A stretch of 64,000 nt of DNA from Symbiodinium microadriaticum (taxonomy: Eukaryota; Sar; Dinophyceae; Suessiales; Symbiodiniaceae). Below are positions 54,961-63,997 of this stretch, piece after piece. Position 1 is the stretch's first letter; every line of letters starts with the position of its first letter. The notes under the pieces were generated by a model that did not search any database, had not been told where the DNA came from, and saw nothing but the letters and a program-made list of their open reading frames with translations. The stretch is from positions 402,523 through 466,522 of the forward strand of contig LSRX01000356.1 in the NCBI GenBank assembly GCA_001939145.1. Reading direction: 5' to 3'. The position numbers and the translations under genes were made by a program.

Positions 54961-56480
54961 TATACATGGACCGTATAAACCCTAAACCCTAAATCCTGAA
55001 CCCTTAACCCTAATTTAGAGAACCACCCAGATAAGGTTTAACAGATTAAAACAAACCCGGGCCCCTGGGATCTGGACAGGCTGAACGGACATGGCTAGAG
55101 TTTACGATTTCCTCAATAATCCTAAGCGTATATATATATATATATATCCCCAATATTCCTAAGCATTTATATATGTCCTCAATAATCCTAAGCATTTATG
55201 TATGTGGAGGGATGTTACGAACACCATGAATCAAAGCAGTTCGCGAACACAGCACTCTGCCTTTGGATACTGCCCCCACTCAGTAACAGTTGAGTGATAT
55301 TCATAATATGGATATATAAGGCCCTTGATAGTAGCCCTACTGTCGATGATATAAATCCTGCATGACCTGAGAAGGGCCCTAAACTATGGGAATTTCGGTA
55401 TATCCCTTATTATGGGCAATGCAGGATTTATATCAGTAACCCTAAACCCTAAATCCTCAACCCTAAGAAGCCCGTCTATAATGCAGAGTTTACCTCATCA
55501 ACCGAATTATAGACTGTTACTGTAAAGGGGCAGTACCCGACTCTGGCTTCGCATCGGTTCCTGGAGACCTCGACCCCTCGCGTCCGCGGGACATCCCTGC
55601 ACCCTCTAAGCCCCTAGACCCTAAGCCCCCAAACCCCTAAAAAAGCCTTATCCCCGAACCTCTAACCCCAAAACCCCTAAACCACTAAACCCCTAAACCC
55701 CTAAACCCTAGCCCTAGGTCCAATTTTTCTTGCTTCGCTTTCGGCTCCTGGCCCACGAATCAGGATGTGGGAGTCAGAAACCCTTGCTGTCCCCCGATCA
55801 TAGGCTTGAAGTTTAGGGTTTGGGTCTAGGGTGTAGGGTTTAGGGGTTAGGCGCTGTTGAGGTTTCTTGTACGGCCGCCCGACCAAGTTCCACAGGGCTT
55901 CGGACAGGATTTCGCGTCTTGTCCCTACACAGTCTAGGCAAGCCTGCAATTGATATTGTGTGTTCCAGGTTGGGTTTCTAGAGGCTCTTGCTGACGCTTG
56001 CAATCGCTATACTAATCTCTCAAGAGGCCTAGAGGGGCCAAACTCGTAAACCCTAAACCCTAAACCTACAAGGCGCTCATTGATTCGGCGTGTTGACGGC
56101 ATCGTGTTATTTGTGACATCGCGGGCGAAGGCCTGAAGGGTGCATGCACATGTCCGTGCTAGGTCTAGGTGGCAGACTACTTATTCTTATAGGGGTTTTG
56201 GGGATTTGGGGTTTAGGGTTTTGGGGATTGTGGTTTCAGGGTTTTGGGGTTTGGGGTTTAGGGTATATTTTCCAATCTTCCTGCACCTGCTGCTTGACCT
56301 GTAAGTGCTGCTACTGCCTGCTACATCGCCTTGCTGATCATTGCTGGCTTTCGGCGACACTAGCGTGGTTGCCGGCTCTTACCGTCGATATTCATCATGT
56401 GTTGTGATCCAGGGCATTTCAAACCATGTTAGCTGTTCGTCCTAGCAGTAGTAGACCATTCGTCGGCGTCACTGTCGCAG
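54961..56480. other. Repeat-rich stretch after the retrotransposon
   Basis: Contains an HP2 fragment (55009-55030), (TA)n at 55130, an HP1 copy, CCCTAAA words at 55440-55460 and 55590-55710, and GGGTTTTGGGG words at 56180-56270. The 100-codon minus ORF at 55701-56003 and the 87-codon plus ORF at 56144-56407 are partly repeat and are not supported. Confidence 0.5.
55338..55438. repeat. HP1 MITE-like element, right end short
   Basis: The left terminus is CTGTCGATGATATAAATCCTGC. The right terminus stops at GGATTTATATCAG-TA, so about 6 bases of the inverted repeat are missing. Confidence 0.7.
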
Positions 56481-56551
56481 TCGCCGCCGGAGTCCGCAGA
56501 GTAGCAGCAATGGAGGAGGAGAAGCACCAGGAAGAGCAGGAGTGCTGTAGG
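56481..56551 (+). CDS. Predicted exon A of a plus-strand gene
   Basis: CACTGTCGCAG precedes it and GTTGAA follows. The frame reads AAGVRRVAA, then MEEEKHQEEQECCR, and ends in phase 0. The Met at 56510 could be the start of translation. It is the first of eight same-strand segments (56481-61481) whose phases agree. The protein is not recognised. Confidence 0.35.
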
Positions 56552-56770
56552 GTTGAAACTAGAGGCTTTCGGCACTGGGGCTTCCCCAAACCTTAAACCC
56601 GAAGCCCTAAGGCCCTATAGCCGACACCCTAAACTAGGCGGCGGTGGGGTTGCTACGTGAAGCCCGTGTGAGGCAGACATGGGGACATGGACAACGATGA
56701 CAGTAGGCTGGCAGGGCGTGTTGGGGTTTAGGGGACCACCATCCCCCCCAAGAGATTGCATTTTGGCATA

Positions 56771-56880
56771 TGGGAAGTTCTCAAAATTAGGGTCCCTCTT
56801 TTGGGTGCCCAGTATAGTACGGCACCCTTATTTAAAGGACCCAAATTCAAAAAGGGGCCCTAGTTTAGAGAAATATCCCA
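56771..56880. repeat. HP2 hairpin element
   Basis: About 110 bp with arms TGGGAAGTTCTCAAAATTAGGGTCCC and GGGGCCCTAGTTTAGAGAAATATCCCA. The spacer includes GTACGGCACCC. Confidence 0.75.
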
Positions 56881-57638
56881 TAAGTAGATTGAGGGCAAGC
56901 GCAAATGCCTCTTGTGGAACATGATGACAACATCATAAGACCCGGAGAGTTCAATTGGTTTCACTGTCGCAGTTGATGCGGAAGCTTGCAAAGTCAGAGA
57001 TATCTCCAAGTTCTAGAAAAGCCCCAAATCCCCAAACCGTAATCCTTAGTCCTTAAACCCCCAAAGGCCCCAAAAGCCTTAATTCGCAGACTGTAAGCTG
57101 AAACCTCAAAACGCACAAGCACAAGTCATCCTTACTCTGCTTTTTGCAAAGCTGACAGTTCCTGACCTAAACCGCCGCATCAGCTAAAGGTTTCAGGGCA
57201 TCGGGCGTTTGGAAACCATCGGGCTTTCTAGGCCCTATCCCACGGAACTGCCCGTGCCGTAGATTTCTTTCCTCAGCTGCCACGTCCTATCTACACCTTC
57301 CAGTTGCTATCGCTCTTTTACCGGCCTGAAGAATGAGTGACCTTTGTTCGGAGGCTTCGCAGCACATGTTTCTCAAGCCCGATAACAACAAGTCTACTGG
57401 TCGTTGCAACTTGAGCCCCTAAAGCCTTAGTCCCTTGTGCGGAAGCGTTGTGAACTCCTTGTAGCACCCGGATGAACCTCGTAGAAAAGCTTAATTTTTG
57501 AAGACCTGCATTACACGAAGGGGTCCATGTGCCATTTGCACAAAGTGCTCTTGTAGGCCACTTTATTAAGGCCAATTAGTATACAATGCTTAAATCCTAA
57601 AGAGCATGCTATTTGGGTACATGGATCCGCAGGGTTAC

Positions 57639-57800
57639 TACTGTTGATGATACAAATCCTGCATTACATTAAGGACCCTAAACTACGGGAATCATGGTAT
57701 ATTCCTTATTATGGGTAATGCCCCTCAGCCCTAAACCGTAAACCCTAAACCCAAAATATTCTTTATTATGGGTAGTGCAGAGTTTATATCATCAACCCTA
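57639..57800. repeat. HP1 MITE-like element with a telomere-like insertion
   Basis: Both terminal repeats are present, but the element is about 55 bp longer than normal. The extra DNA is CCCTAAA-type sequence, and the word TATTCCTTATTATGGGTAATG is partly duplicated after it (ATTCTTTATTATGGGTAGTG). Confidence 0.75.
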
Positions 57801-57908
57801 AACCCGAAACCCTAAATCCTAAACCCCTGAGAAGAGGGGCGATAAAAAAAAAAGGACTAAGAAGCCCTTCTATGTATAATGCAGAGTTTATACCATCCGC
57901 CGTAGCAG

Positions 57909-57954
57909 GCCACCGGGCTGGCCCAGCCAAAGCCGACGCCTGAAGCCTCAGTGG
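57909..57954 (+). CDS. Predicted exon B
   Basis: After GCCGTAGCAG the phase-0 frame reads ATGLAQPKPTPEASV and leaves one base before GTTCAG. It lies just downstream of a partial HP1 arm. Confidence 0.38.
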
Positions 57955-58306
57955 GTTCAGGTTTCAGGGTCCAGGGTTTATAGGGTTTATAGGGCTGCGC
58001 GGGTTTAGTTCCGGCTTATAGGGCTTATAGGGTTTATAGGTTTTTTTTGGTTTTGGGGTTTAGGGTTTAGGGTTTATAGGTTTATAAGGTTTAGAGTTCA
58101 AGTTGCAGGATTTAGTCCAAAACCCCAAACCCTAAACCCCAAGTGTAGTACTTAGCAAGTCCCAAGCCCCATAAACCCTTAAAGCCTAAACTCTAAACTT
58201 CCAGTGTAACTGTCTAACGAATCTCAAGCCCTACAAACCCTTTAAATATCCTGAACCCTGCTTAAAGCAAACGCCCCTCCTCCCCCCCCCCAGCACCGTA
58301 AGAACC

Positions 58307-58363
58307 TACCTTTTGGAGGACTTATTTTTATGGAATCATAATAAGGAACCCTAAAAAGGTAGG
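58307..58363. repeat. HP8 hairpin element, short copy
   Basis: AGAACCTACCTTTTGGAGG and CCTAAAAAGGTAGGTTCTTC flank a 20-bp AT-rich loop. It lies about 30 bp before the predicted exon at 58391. Confidence 0.65.
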
Positions 58364-58390
58364 TTCTTCAGGGTCCGGGAACACCTTCAG

Positions 58391-58464
58391 AACCCGATTC
58401 CCGCATGGCGACGAAGACTGTTGGAGCCCTGGGCCAGGACCGTGACTTTGGGACACCATTTTGG
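58391..58464 (+). CDS. Predicted exon C, followed directly by HP2
   Basis: After AACACCTTCAG two bases complete the codon left by exon B. The frame then reads PDSRMATKTVGALGQDRDFG and TPFW and ends in phase 0. The donor GTAGTT is the first unit of the HP2 hairpin, so the intron begins with the mobile-looking element. Confidence 0.42.
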
Positions 58465-58569
58465 GTAGTTCTCTAAATTAGGGTCCCTTTTAGGGCACTT
58501 TTTTTTTTATACGGGTGCCCTACTATATGGAGGGCTGAAGAGGGGGACCCAACTTTAGAGAACTACCCA
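58462..58569. repeat. HP2 hairpin element at an exon edge
   Basis: Near-perfect arms: TGGGTAGTTCTCTAAATTAGGGTCCC and GGGACCCAACTTTAGAGAACTACCC. The coding-like segment 58391-58464 runs up to its first bases, so the element's own GTAGTT would be the 5' splice site. Confidence 0.8.
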
Positions 58570-58672
58570 TATGGAAGCCTAGGGAGTTTGCCGACGATAG
58601 TATTCTGTCGGGTGCGTTGGAGCCTCAAATCTAGCTCTCAGTACCAAGACCTGAACCTGGGATACTTGGAGG

Positions 58673-58790
58673 TCCAGGACACTTAGTAAGTGGGTTATAA
58701 GTAGAGTTATAAGCACCCTAATTAAATGGAGTTAGCCTAATTATAACCCTACTTATAACCGACTTACTAAGTCCCCTGGGCCTCCAAGTA
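58673..58790. repeat. HP5 hairpin element
   Basis: 118-bp inverted repeat, TACTTGGAGGTCCAGGACACTTAGTAAG to CTTACTAAGTCCCCTGGGCCTCCAAGTA, with a long paired stem. Confidence 0.8.
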
Positions 58791-59244
58791 CCGCCCCCAC
58801 TCAGTAACAGTTGAAAAAAGATTCTTGGATCCCAAATCCCGGACGTAAGACTATAACACACTGCAGATCTCCTGCAGGACTTCGTATAGAACTCCGCAAA
58901 ACCCGATAGTCACCATTTGGACCCCCTCCCCCCAAAAAAAAATGCGTCGCATCTTGCAGACCCCAGTTCGAAACCCTACTGAACCCCACTGAAGTCTCTG
59001 GTGGAGTGCTTCAACCGCCTAGCTGAAAGGATCACGGGACTTATAGGAGCTAGGATTATGAACAAGCTAACTCTGCTTCTGGTTACTTCTAACCGCAGTT
59101 TGCGTAACTAAAGTTATCAGCTAGGTCAGCTAGGTGTCTTCTAACCCCCCAACTGAGGTACTTCTCACCGAACTGAAGGCATTCACAAAAGGTTTAGGGT
59201 TTAGAGTTTAGGGACAACCTTACCCACTCAGCCCAATGAACCCC

Positions 59245-59335
59245 AAAAACCCTAAACCCTAAACCCCTAAACCCCTAAACCCCTAAACCCCTAAACCCTA
59301 AACCCCTAAACCCCTAAACCCCTAAACCTAAACCC
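59245..59335. repeat. Interstitial telomere-like array (CCCCTAAA)
   Basis: About eleven units on the C-strand lie directly before the acceptor of the predicted exon 59350-59405, where they would form its pyrimidine-rich tract. Confidence 0.85.
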
Positions 59336-59349
59336 AATGATCCTGCAAG

Positions 59350-59405
59350 AAGGCGATGCGGGTGACCTCTGAGAACCAGGCAGCCAAGCTGGCTTCCACG
59401 AGAGG
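59350..59405 (+). CDS. Predicted exon D
   Basis: It follows CCTGCAAG after a CCCCTAAA array. In phase 0 it reads KAMRVTSENQAAKLASTR and leaves two bases before GTTTGG. Confidence 0.42.
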
Positions 59406-59834
59406 GTTTGGGTTTCGGATATGCGCATAGCGTCTGGAGCTTGGAGTTTAGGGTTTTCGGGGGTTTAGGGTTCAGGGTTTTAGAGGGTTTCGGGGTTTTT
59501 AGGATTTTAATTTCGGAAATTAGGATGATTTAGGGCTACTTGTCTTTATGACTTTAAGCCCCAGGGAGGTAGGGAAATCTTTCTTGACAGCTCACTCCTT
59601 TTGACCTAAGCCGCTCCAGCAAACCCACATCCCCAACCTCAAACCCCAAGCCCCCAACCCCGAACCTGCTCCCCGAGACGCCTCAGGCATCCCGGAACCT
59701 CTCAACCCCTAAATGCCCTATAGCTCTAAACCCATAAACCCATAATCCCATAATCCCATGAATCCATAAACCCACAAACCCACAAACCCACGGCAAACCC
59801 CACAAACCTTAAGCACTTTTGGGGTGCCGCGCAG

Positions 59835-59914
59835 GTGCTCTCTGACCCGCTCTATCGAGTCGCGATCTGAGTTTGCCTTTACGGTTACGGAACTCGGTCG
59901 TTATTCGAATCAGG
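59835..59914 (+). CDS. Predicted exon E, partly duplicated downstream
   Basis: After CCGCGCAG one base completes the codon from exon D. The frame then reads CSLTRSIESRSEFAFTVTEL and GRYSNQ and leaves one base before GTTTAG. The 3' part of the exon with its donor (VTELGRYSNQ) is repeated at about 59941-59990. Confidence 0.4.
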
Positions 59915-60604
59915 GTTTAGGATTTAGGGCTTATAAATAGGGTGACGGAACTTGGTCGTTATTCGAATCAGGGTTTAGGATTTAGGGCTTAGGGTGTAGG
60001 AGCTGGGTCTTCAGGAGTTTCGGTAGGGCTTAGCCCTACAGCCTAAGCCCTAAACCGCATTATGTGGTACTAATTACAGGTTGACAGAGGGTTTAGGGTT
60101 TAGGGCCTTAAGCCCTAACCCGCTATGTTGGGCTTTGGGGTTGTAGATGTTGGAGCTTTGCGGCTCGGTGTTCAGCACTTCAGGAGGGGCTCAGGGTGGG
60201 AGGCCTTGAGGATTATAGGGTTGGGGCCGGGGGTTGAGGGTCCGTTGGGCGTTTTATACCTGAGGCTTTAGAGTTTTGGAGTCTGTGGACTCAGGTTTCG
60301 GGGTTCTGGCCATACCTGGCCTTAAACAACTTACTTTAGTTCAGGCCTTATAAGGAAATCAAGAGAAGGAGCCCTAAAACAGATGGGTTGTTTAGGGTCC
60401 AGGAAGGGTTTAGGGTTTAGGATTAGTTAGAGAACTCCTCCCTAAACTCAGTACCCTAGCTGGACGTACAGCGTAGACTGTTAACCCATCAGGCTACGTG
60501 TCTATATAAATGGCTCGGGAATAATTCGGAATAGTATCCCCTATATTGTAGTTCCTATAAACCCAATACCCTATTGTACTTCTAAAGGCCCCTAAGTTAA
60601 TTAG

Positions 60605-60654
60605 CTGGAAAGTCGGTGGCATTGGGCAGAGGCCTAGACGCCTTGGCGCCCCTT
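60605..60654 (+). CDS. Predicted exon F
   Basis: After TTAATTAG two bases complete the codon from exon E. The frame reads GKSVALGRGLDALAPL and meets GTCGTC in phase 0. A second GT three bases later is equally possible, and without splicing the frame ends at TAA 60670. Confidence 0.35.
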
Positions 60655-60852
60655 GTCGTCGCCGACCCCTAAACCCTAAACCCGAAACCCTAAGCCTAAA
60701 CCTTCCACTTGGAGGGCAGACTTCGCCTTGAGTGCTTGGGTCCTACACCCTGAGCCCGAAACTCATAAAGCGCGAAATCTCGAACCCTAAAACCCGAAGG
60801 GCCGCATTCTGAACTCCTTAAACCCTTCACCCTAAACCCCCCCCCTGTAGAA

Positions 60853-61052
60853 AAACGACCTACCTTTTCAGGGTGCCTCATCATGGTTTCTGTACACACA
60901 CACACACAGAGACACACAGAGACACACAGAGACACACAGACAGACACACAGACAGACACACAGACAGACACACAGACAGACACACAGACAGACACACACA
61001 CAGACACACACAGACATAGAGAGATAGAGCTCCTTAAAAAGGTAGGTCTTTT
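60853..61052. repeat. HP8 hairpin with a CACAGA microsatellite in its loop
   Basis: The left arm AACGACCTACCTTTTCAGGG and the right arm CCTTAAAAAGGTAGGTCTTTTGGG are about 200 bp apart. The space between is filled by a (CA)n/(CAGA)n run at about 60892-61018. Confidence 0.7.
60892..61018. repeat. (CA)n / (CAGA)n microsatellite
   Basis: CACACAGA and CAGACA units in the loop of the HP8 hairpin. The Asp/Thr and Val/Ser/Cys ORFs are repeat translations. Confidence 0.9.
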
Positions 61053-61103
61053 GGGTGACGGGTATACCCTGAAAGCCCAGCCCTGAAAGCCTGAGCCAAT
61101 CAG

Positions 61104-61173
61104 GTGGTCACAGAGTGGCACTTCCGCGATGACAACGGACAGACCTTGGTTAGAAGGCCTGCAGATAGCCTGG
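61104..61173 (+). CDS. Predicted exon G
   Basis: After GCCAATCAG the phase-0 frame reads VVTEWHFRDDNGQTLVRRPA and DSL and leaves one base before GTGAGG, a standard donor. One of the most protein-like islands; the family is not recognised. Confidence 0.45.
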
Positions 61174-61424
61174 GTGAGGGCGGTCCAGAGTCGGAGGGTT
61201 GAGGGTTTTTGGGGCTTAGGCTTTAGGTCTCTAGGGCGGGCTTGAACTGAACTGTGAGTAAGGATTCCCTAGGAACTAGTGTACTTCCAGTATGCTCCAG
61301 CAGTCTTGTTAAATTCCCCCCCCCTCCCCCCAAAAAAAAAATGAAAAAAAAAGCACAACAACAACAAAAGACCTTTTCGAAGTTAATCAGGCAGGCTCCC
61401 GTAGCATAGTTTCAATATCTTTAG

Positions 61425-61481
61425 CCCCTCTTCCCTCCGCCGGGATGAAGTTGGAGCCCTTTGAGCCCCCAGAGCCTCTGG
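61425..61481 (+). CDS. Predicted exon H, followed by HP5
   Basis: After ATCTTTAG two bases complete the codon from exon G. The frame reads PLPSAGMKLEPFEPPEPL and leaves one base before GTCTTC. The HP5 element begins seven bases later, so this intron too starts with a hairpin element. Confidence 0.3.
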
Positions 61482-61487
61482 GTCTTC

Positions 61488-61677
61488 TACTTGGAGGCCC
61501 AAGGGACTTAGTAAGTCGGTTACAGGGTTTAGGGGTTAGGGTTTAGGGTTTATAGGGCTTATAGGGGTTACTTGGAGGCCCAGGGCTGTTGTAAGTAGGG
61601 TTAGAATTTGGGTAACTCCATTTAGGGTACTTATTAACTCTACTTCTAACCCACTTACTAAGTCCTCTGGGTCTTCT
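61488..61677. repeat. HP5 hairpin element with a telomere-like insertion
   Basis: The left arm TACTTGGAGGCCCAAGGGACTTAGTAAGTCGG is followed by about 70 bp of TTTAGGG-type sequence. A second left arm (ACTTGGAGGCCCAGGGC), the normal centre and a right arm ending CTCTGGGTCTTCTAG come next. Confidence 0.7.
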
Positions 61678-61761
61678 AGGGGCGTAATCAGGAAGACAAG
61701 AGACGCGGCATGGATTAGGGGTTTAGGGGTATAGGGTTTCATGTAGGGTTTATATAGGGTT

Positions 61762-62151
61762 TTGGGGTTTTATATAGGGTTTATTTATAGAGGGTTTAGG
61801 GTTTATATAGGGTTTAGGATACCATACGTACATCAAGAAGGGGGGTTGCGTTTGGCAGCCCATGAGAACTCAACGCGAAACTCGCAAAGGATCCGTGCAC
61901 CGATGCAGCAATTCGCTAATGCGGCCCTCGGGTTCGTATACAGGAGCCTGGTTGGGCTTAGACATGCAGTAGGAAGAAAGTACATGGGCCTTAGAGGGAA
62001 ATCCAACAACTCCTTCGTGACATCCTCCATAGCTCCTCTCGGCGCACGGGATCCAATCAGGCAGATGTTTAGGTTTCTGAAGCTCAGGGCTTTCACAGGG
62101 GTTTGTAGAAGGGTGTCACAGGATTCTTCAGGCTGTGCTTTTGTTATATAG
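61762..62151 (+). CDS. Hypothetical ORF (about 100 credible residues)
   Basis: From about 61840 the frame is protein-like, with RIRAPMQQFANAALGFVYRS, then GRKYMGLRGKSNNSFVTSSI and DPIRQMFRFLKLRAFTG. The first 25 codons lie in TTTATAGGG repeat and are probably not coding. It could be another exon of the same gene. No family is recognised. Confidence 0.28.
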   Translation: MGFYIGFIYRGFRVYIGFRIPYVHQEGGLRLAAHENSTRNSQRIRAPMQQFANAALGFVYRSLVGLRHAVGRKYMGLRGKSNNSFVTSSIAPLGARDPIRQMFRFLKLRAFTGVCRRVSQDSSGCAFVI

Positions 62152-63512
62152 TAGGGCTGGGAGCCTAAGATCAGGTCTCAACGTCAGCTCGCCATTTTTG
62201 TCGATGTTGGTCCGACCCCTACGCCCCCTTAGATTAAAAATGCACCCGCAGGGCCCAAGCAAAACTCGCCCTAGACCTCAAACTCCGAGAGGTCTAAGCC
62301 GATGCCCGTCATCTATGTAGGGGGAGGGCAGGTATGAGGGATGAAAGCAGGGGCCTTAATAGGTAGAGTCGGTAGAGTGGAGTTTTGTCTGGTGAGTGAT
62401 TAAGTTGTCATAAGTCTCATCAATTTAACTACGTTCCCTATATATTCAGGAACCCGAGACTAGGGTATATACTGGTATTTGTGCCGGCCCCCTACAGTAT
62501 TTTTCTAGTCTTCCAATACCAACCTTGAACCCTTTCCGGGTTCCTGTGTGCAACTCGTATTCTGAAAGAGGATCCTTGTCTTTCCTCGGAGATGATCTTG
62601 GGGAAGTAGGTATGGTACTGCAGAAGGGCGCCCGGGAATTAACGGTTCAAGGAGGGTTTAGGGTTTAGAGTCTAGGGTGCAGGGCTTGGATGCCTCATGA
62701 GGTCAGGGTTCTGCTTGGTATGGTAGACCGCATCAGCACCTTTGGTCCGATGTGCCGAGTAGTTGCCACAGTGCTTCTTCGACACTGTAGCCGTAGGTAA
62801 TTGCAGAGACCCCTGACACCCATAACTTGCGAGTTGAGTGTGAGCTGCGACACTCCAGCGAAGGCTTTTTCGCCCAGTCCCCCTAAGGATCGTAAATAAC
62901 AAACACCCAGAGTGGGTATGCTACTATTCTATTGTTTGAGAACGGCCCTGTATGTTTCTGGCGGTTCTGTTCATGATATTCCCGGGTTCTTGGTGAAGCC
63001 ATGACCGCACTGACCTGCCCAGGAGCATGAGGGATTTTGTGCAGCAGGGACCTCGGCCTGGACAGGGGCACACCCTAAACACCCCTAAAGCCCTTTAGCA
63101 CCCTAAACCCACAATCCCCCAAATCCTAACCCTAGCTCCAAGCAGAGCCAGTTTTCTCAGCTGCAAAGTCTGTTGGTCTTTTTTTGCGGATGTCCTCCCT
63201 GCTAAATACAGGGACCTTAATGATTAGAACAGGCTCACTTCAATTGGTTCTAGGAGGGTTTGCACAAAAGCTGCTGCTCAGGTCTCTTTGTGGGTTTTTG
63301 AACAAACTGACTAGCGCTTGAGGGAGTACATGACACAGGGGAATTTTTTTTGCGAGGTCATACGACGCCACCGCAAATGAACAGAAATTAGCGACCCTAC
63401 TGAAAATTGAAACTCAGTGACCTGAGAAATGGATTCTTGGGTGGTGCGGGAGGTTCCCGGATGTGGGAGGCTGCTTTTGGGTGAGGAGGCCCCGGCAGGG
63501 AATCCAAAATCA
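62152..63512. other. Mostly unique stretch without a supported gene
   Basis: Telomere-like words are few (62655-62680, 63070-63130). The minus ORFs at 62672-62902 and 62883-63071 have mixed composition and no splice context that I trust. Confidence 0.45.
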
Positions 63513-63590
63513 AACCCTAACCTTCTAGGTGCCTACTACAGAGGGTACTAGAGCCCCGGCCCTATGTAGTAGGTACCTGGAGGGTTAGGG
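63513..63590. repeat. HP3 hairpin element, diverged copy
   Basis: This inverted repeat has a mutated left arm (AGGTGCCTACTACAGAGGG) and an intact right arm (CCTATGTAGTAGGTACCT). Both ends carry CCCTAA/TTAGGG words. Confidence 0.7.
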
Positions 63591-63695
63591 AAATTGTTGA
63601 GGCCCGACTGATTTGTTTTTGGTGTTTCCGGGGCCGTGTGAAGGCTGGAGGTTGGGGAGGCCCCAGGCAGGGAATCAAAAAGCAATTTGTTTGAT

Positions 63696-63768
63696 TTGGG
63701 TTTAGGGTTTAGGGGTTTAGGGTTTAGGGGTTTAGGGTTTAGGGTTCAGGGTTTAGGGTTTAGGGTGT
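63696..63768. repeat. Interstitial telomere-like array (TTTAGGG)
   Basis: About nine units, mixed 7- and 8-mers, G-strand on plus. Confidence 0.85.
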
Positions 63769-63904
63769 GGTTCCGGCCGCGGAGAGGCTGGGCCGAAAGC
63801 CAGCCGAACTAAGCGAGATTAAGGACCCGACCCGACGTCCGAAATGAGCGGAATTAGGATGCGACCCGGCCTGACCTGGGCGTATTTCCAGATTCCGAAT
63901 CATT

Positions 63905-63954
63905 GAGTACTGGTAGTGGTAGTGGTAGTGGTAGTGGTAATGGTAGTGGTAGTG

Positions 63955-63993
<39 letters not shown>

Positions 63994-63997
63994 GGTA
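63905..63997. repeat. (GGTAGT)n grading into (TAG)n
   Basis: TGGTAGTGGTAG hexamers for about 60 bp, then pure TAG trimers to the window end. Confidence 0.9.
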
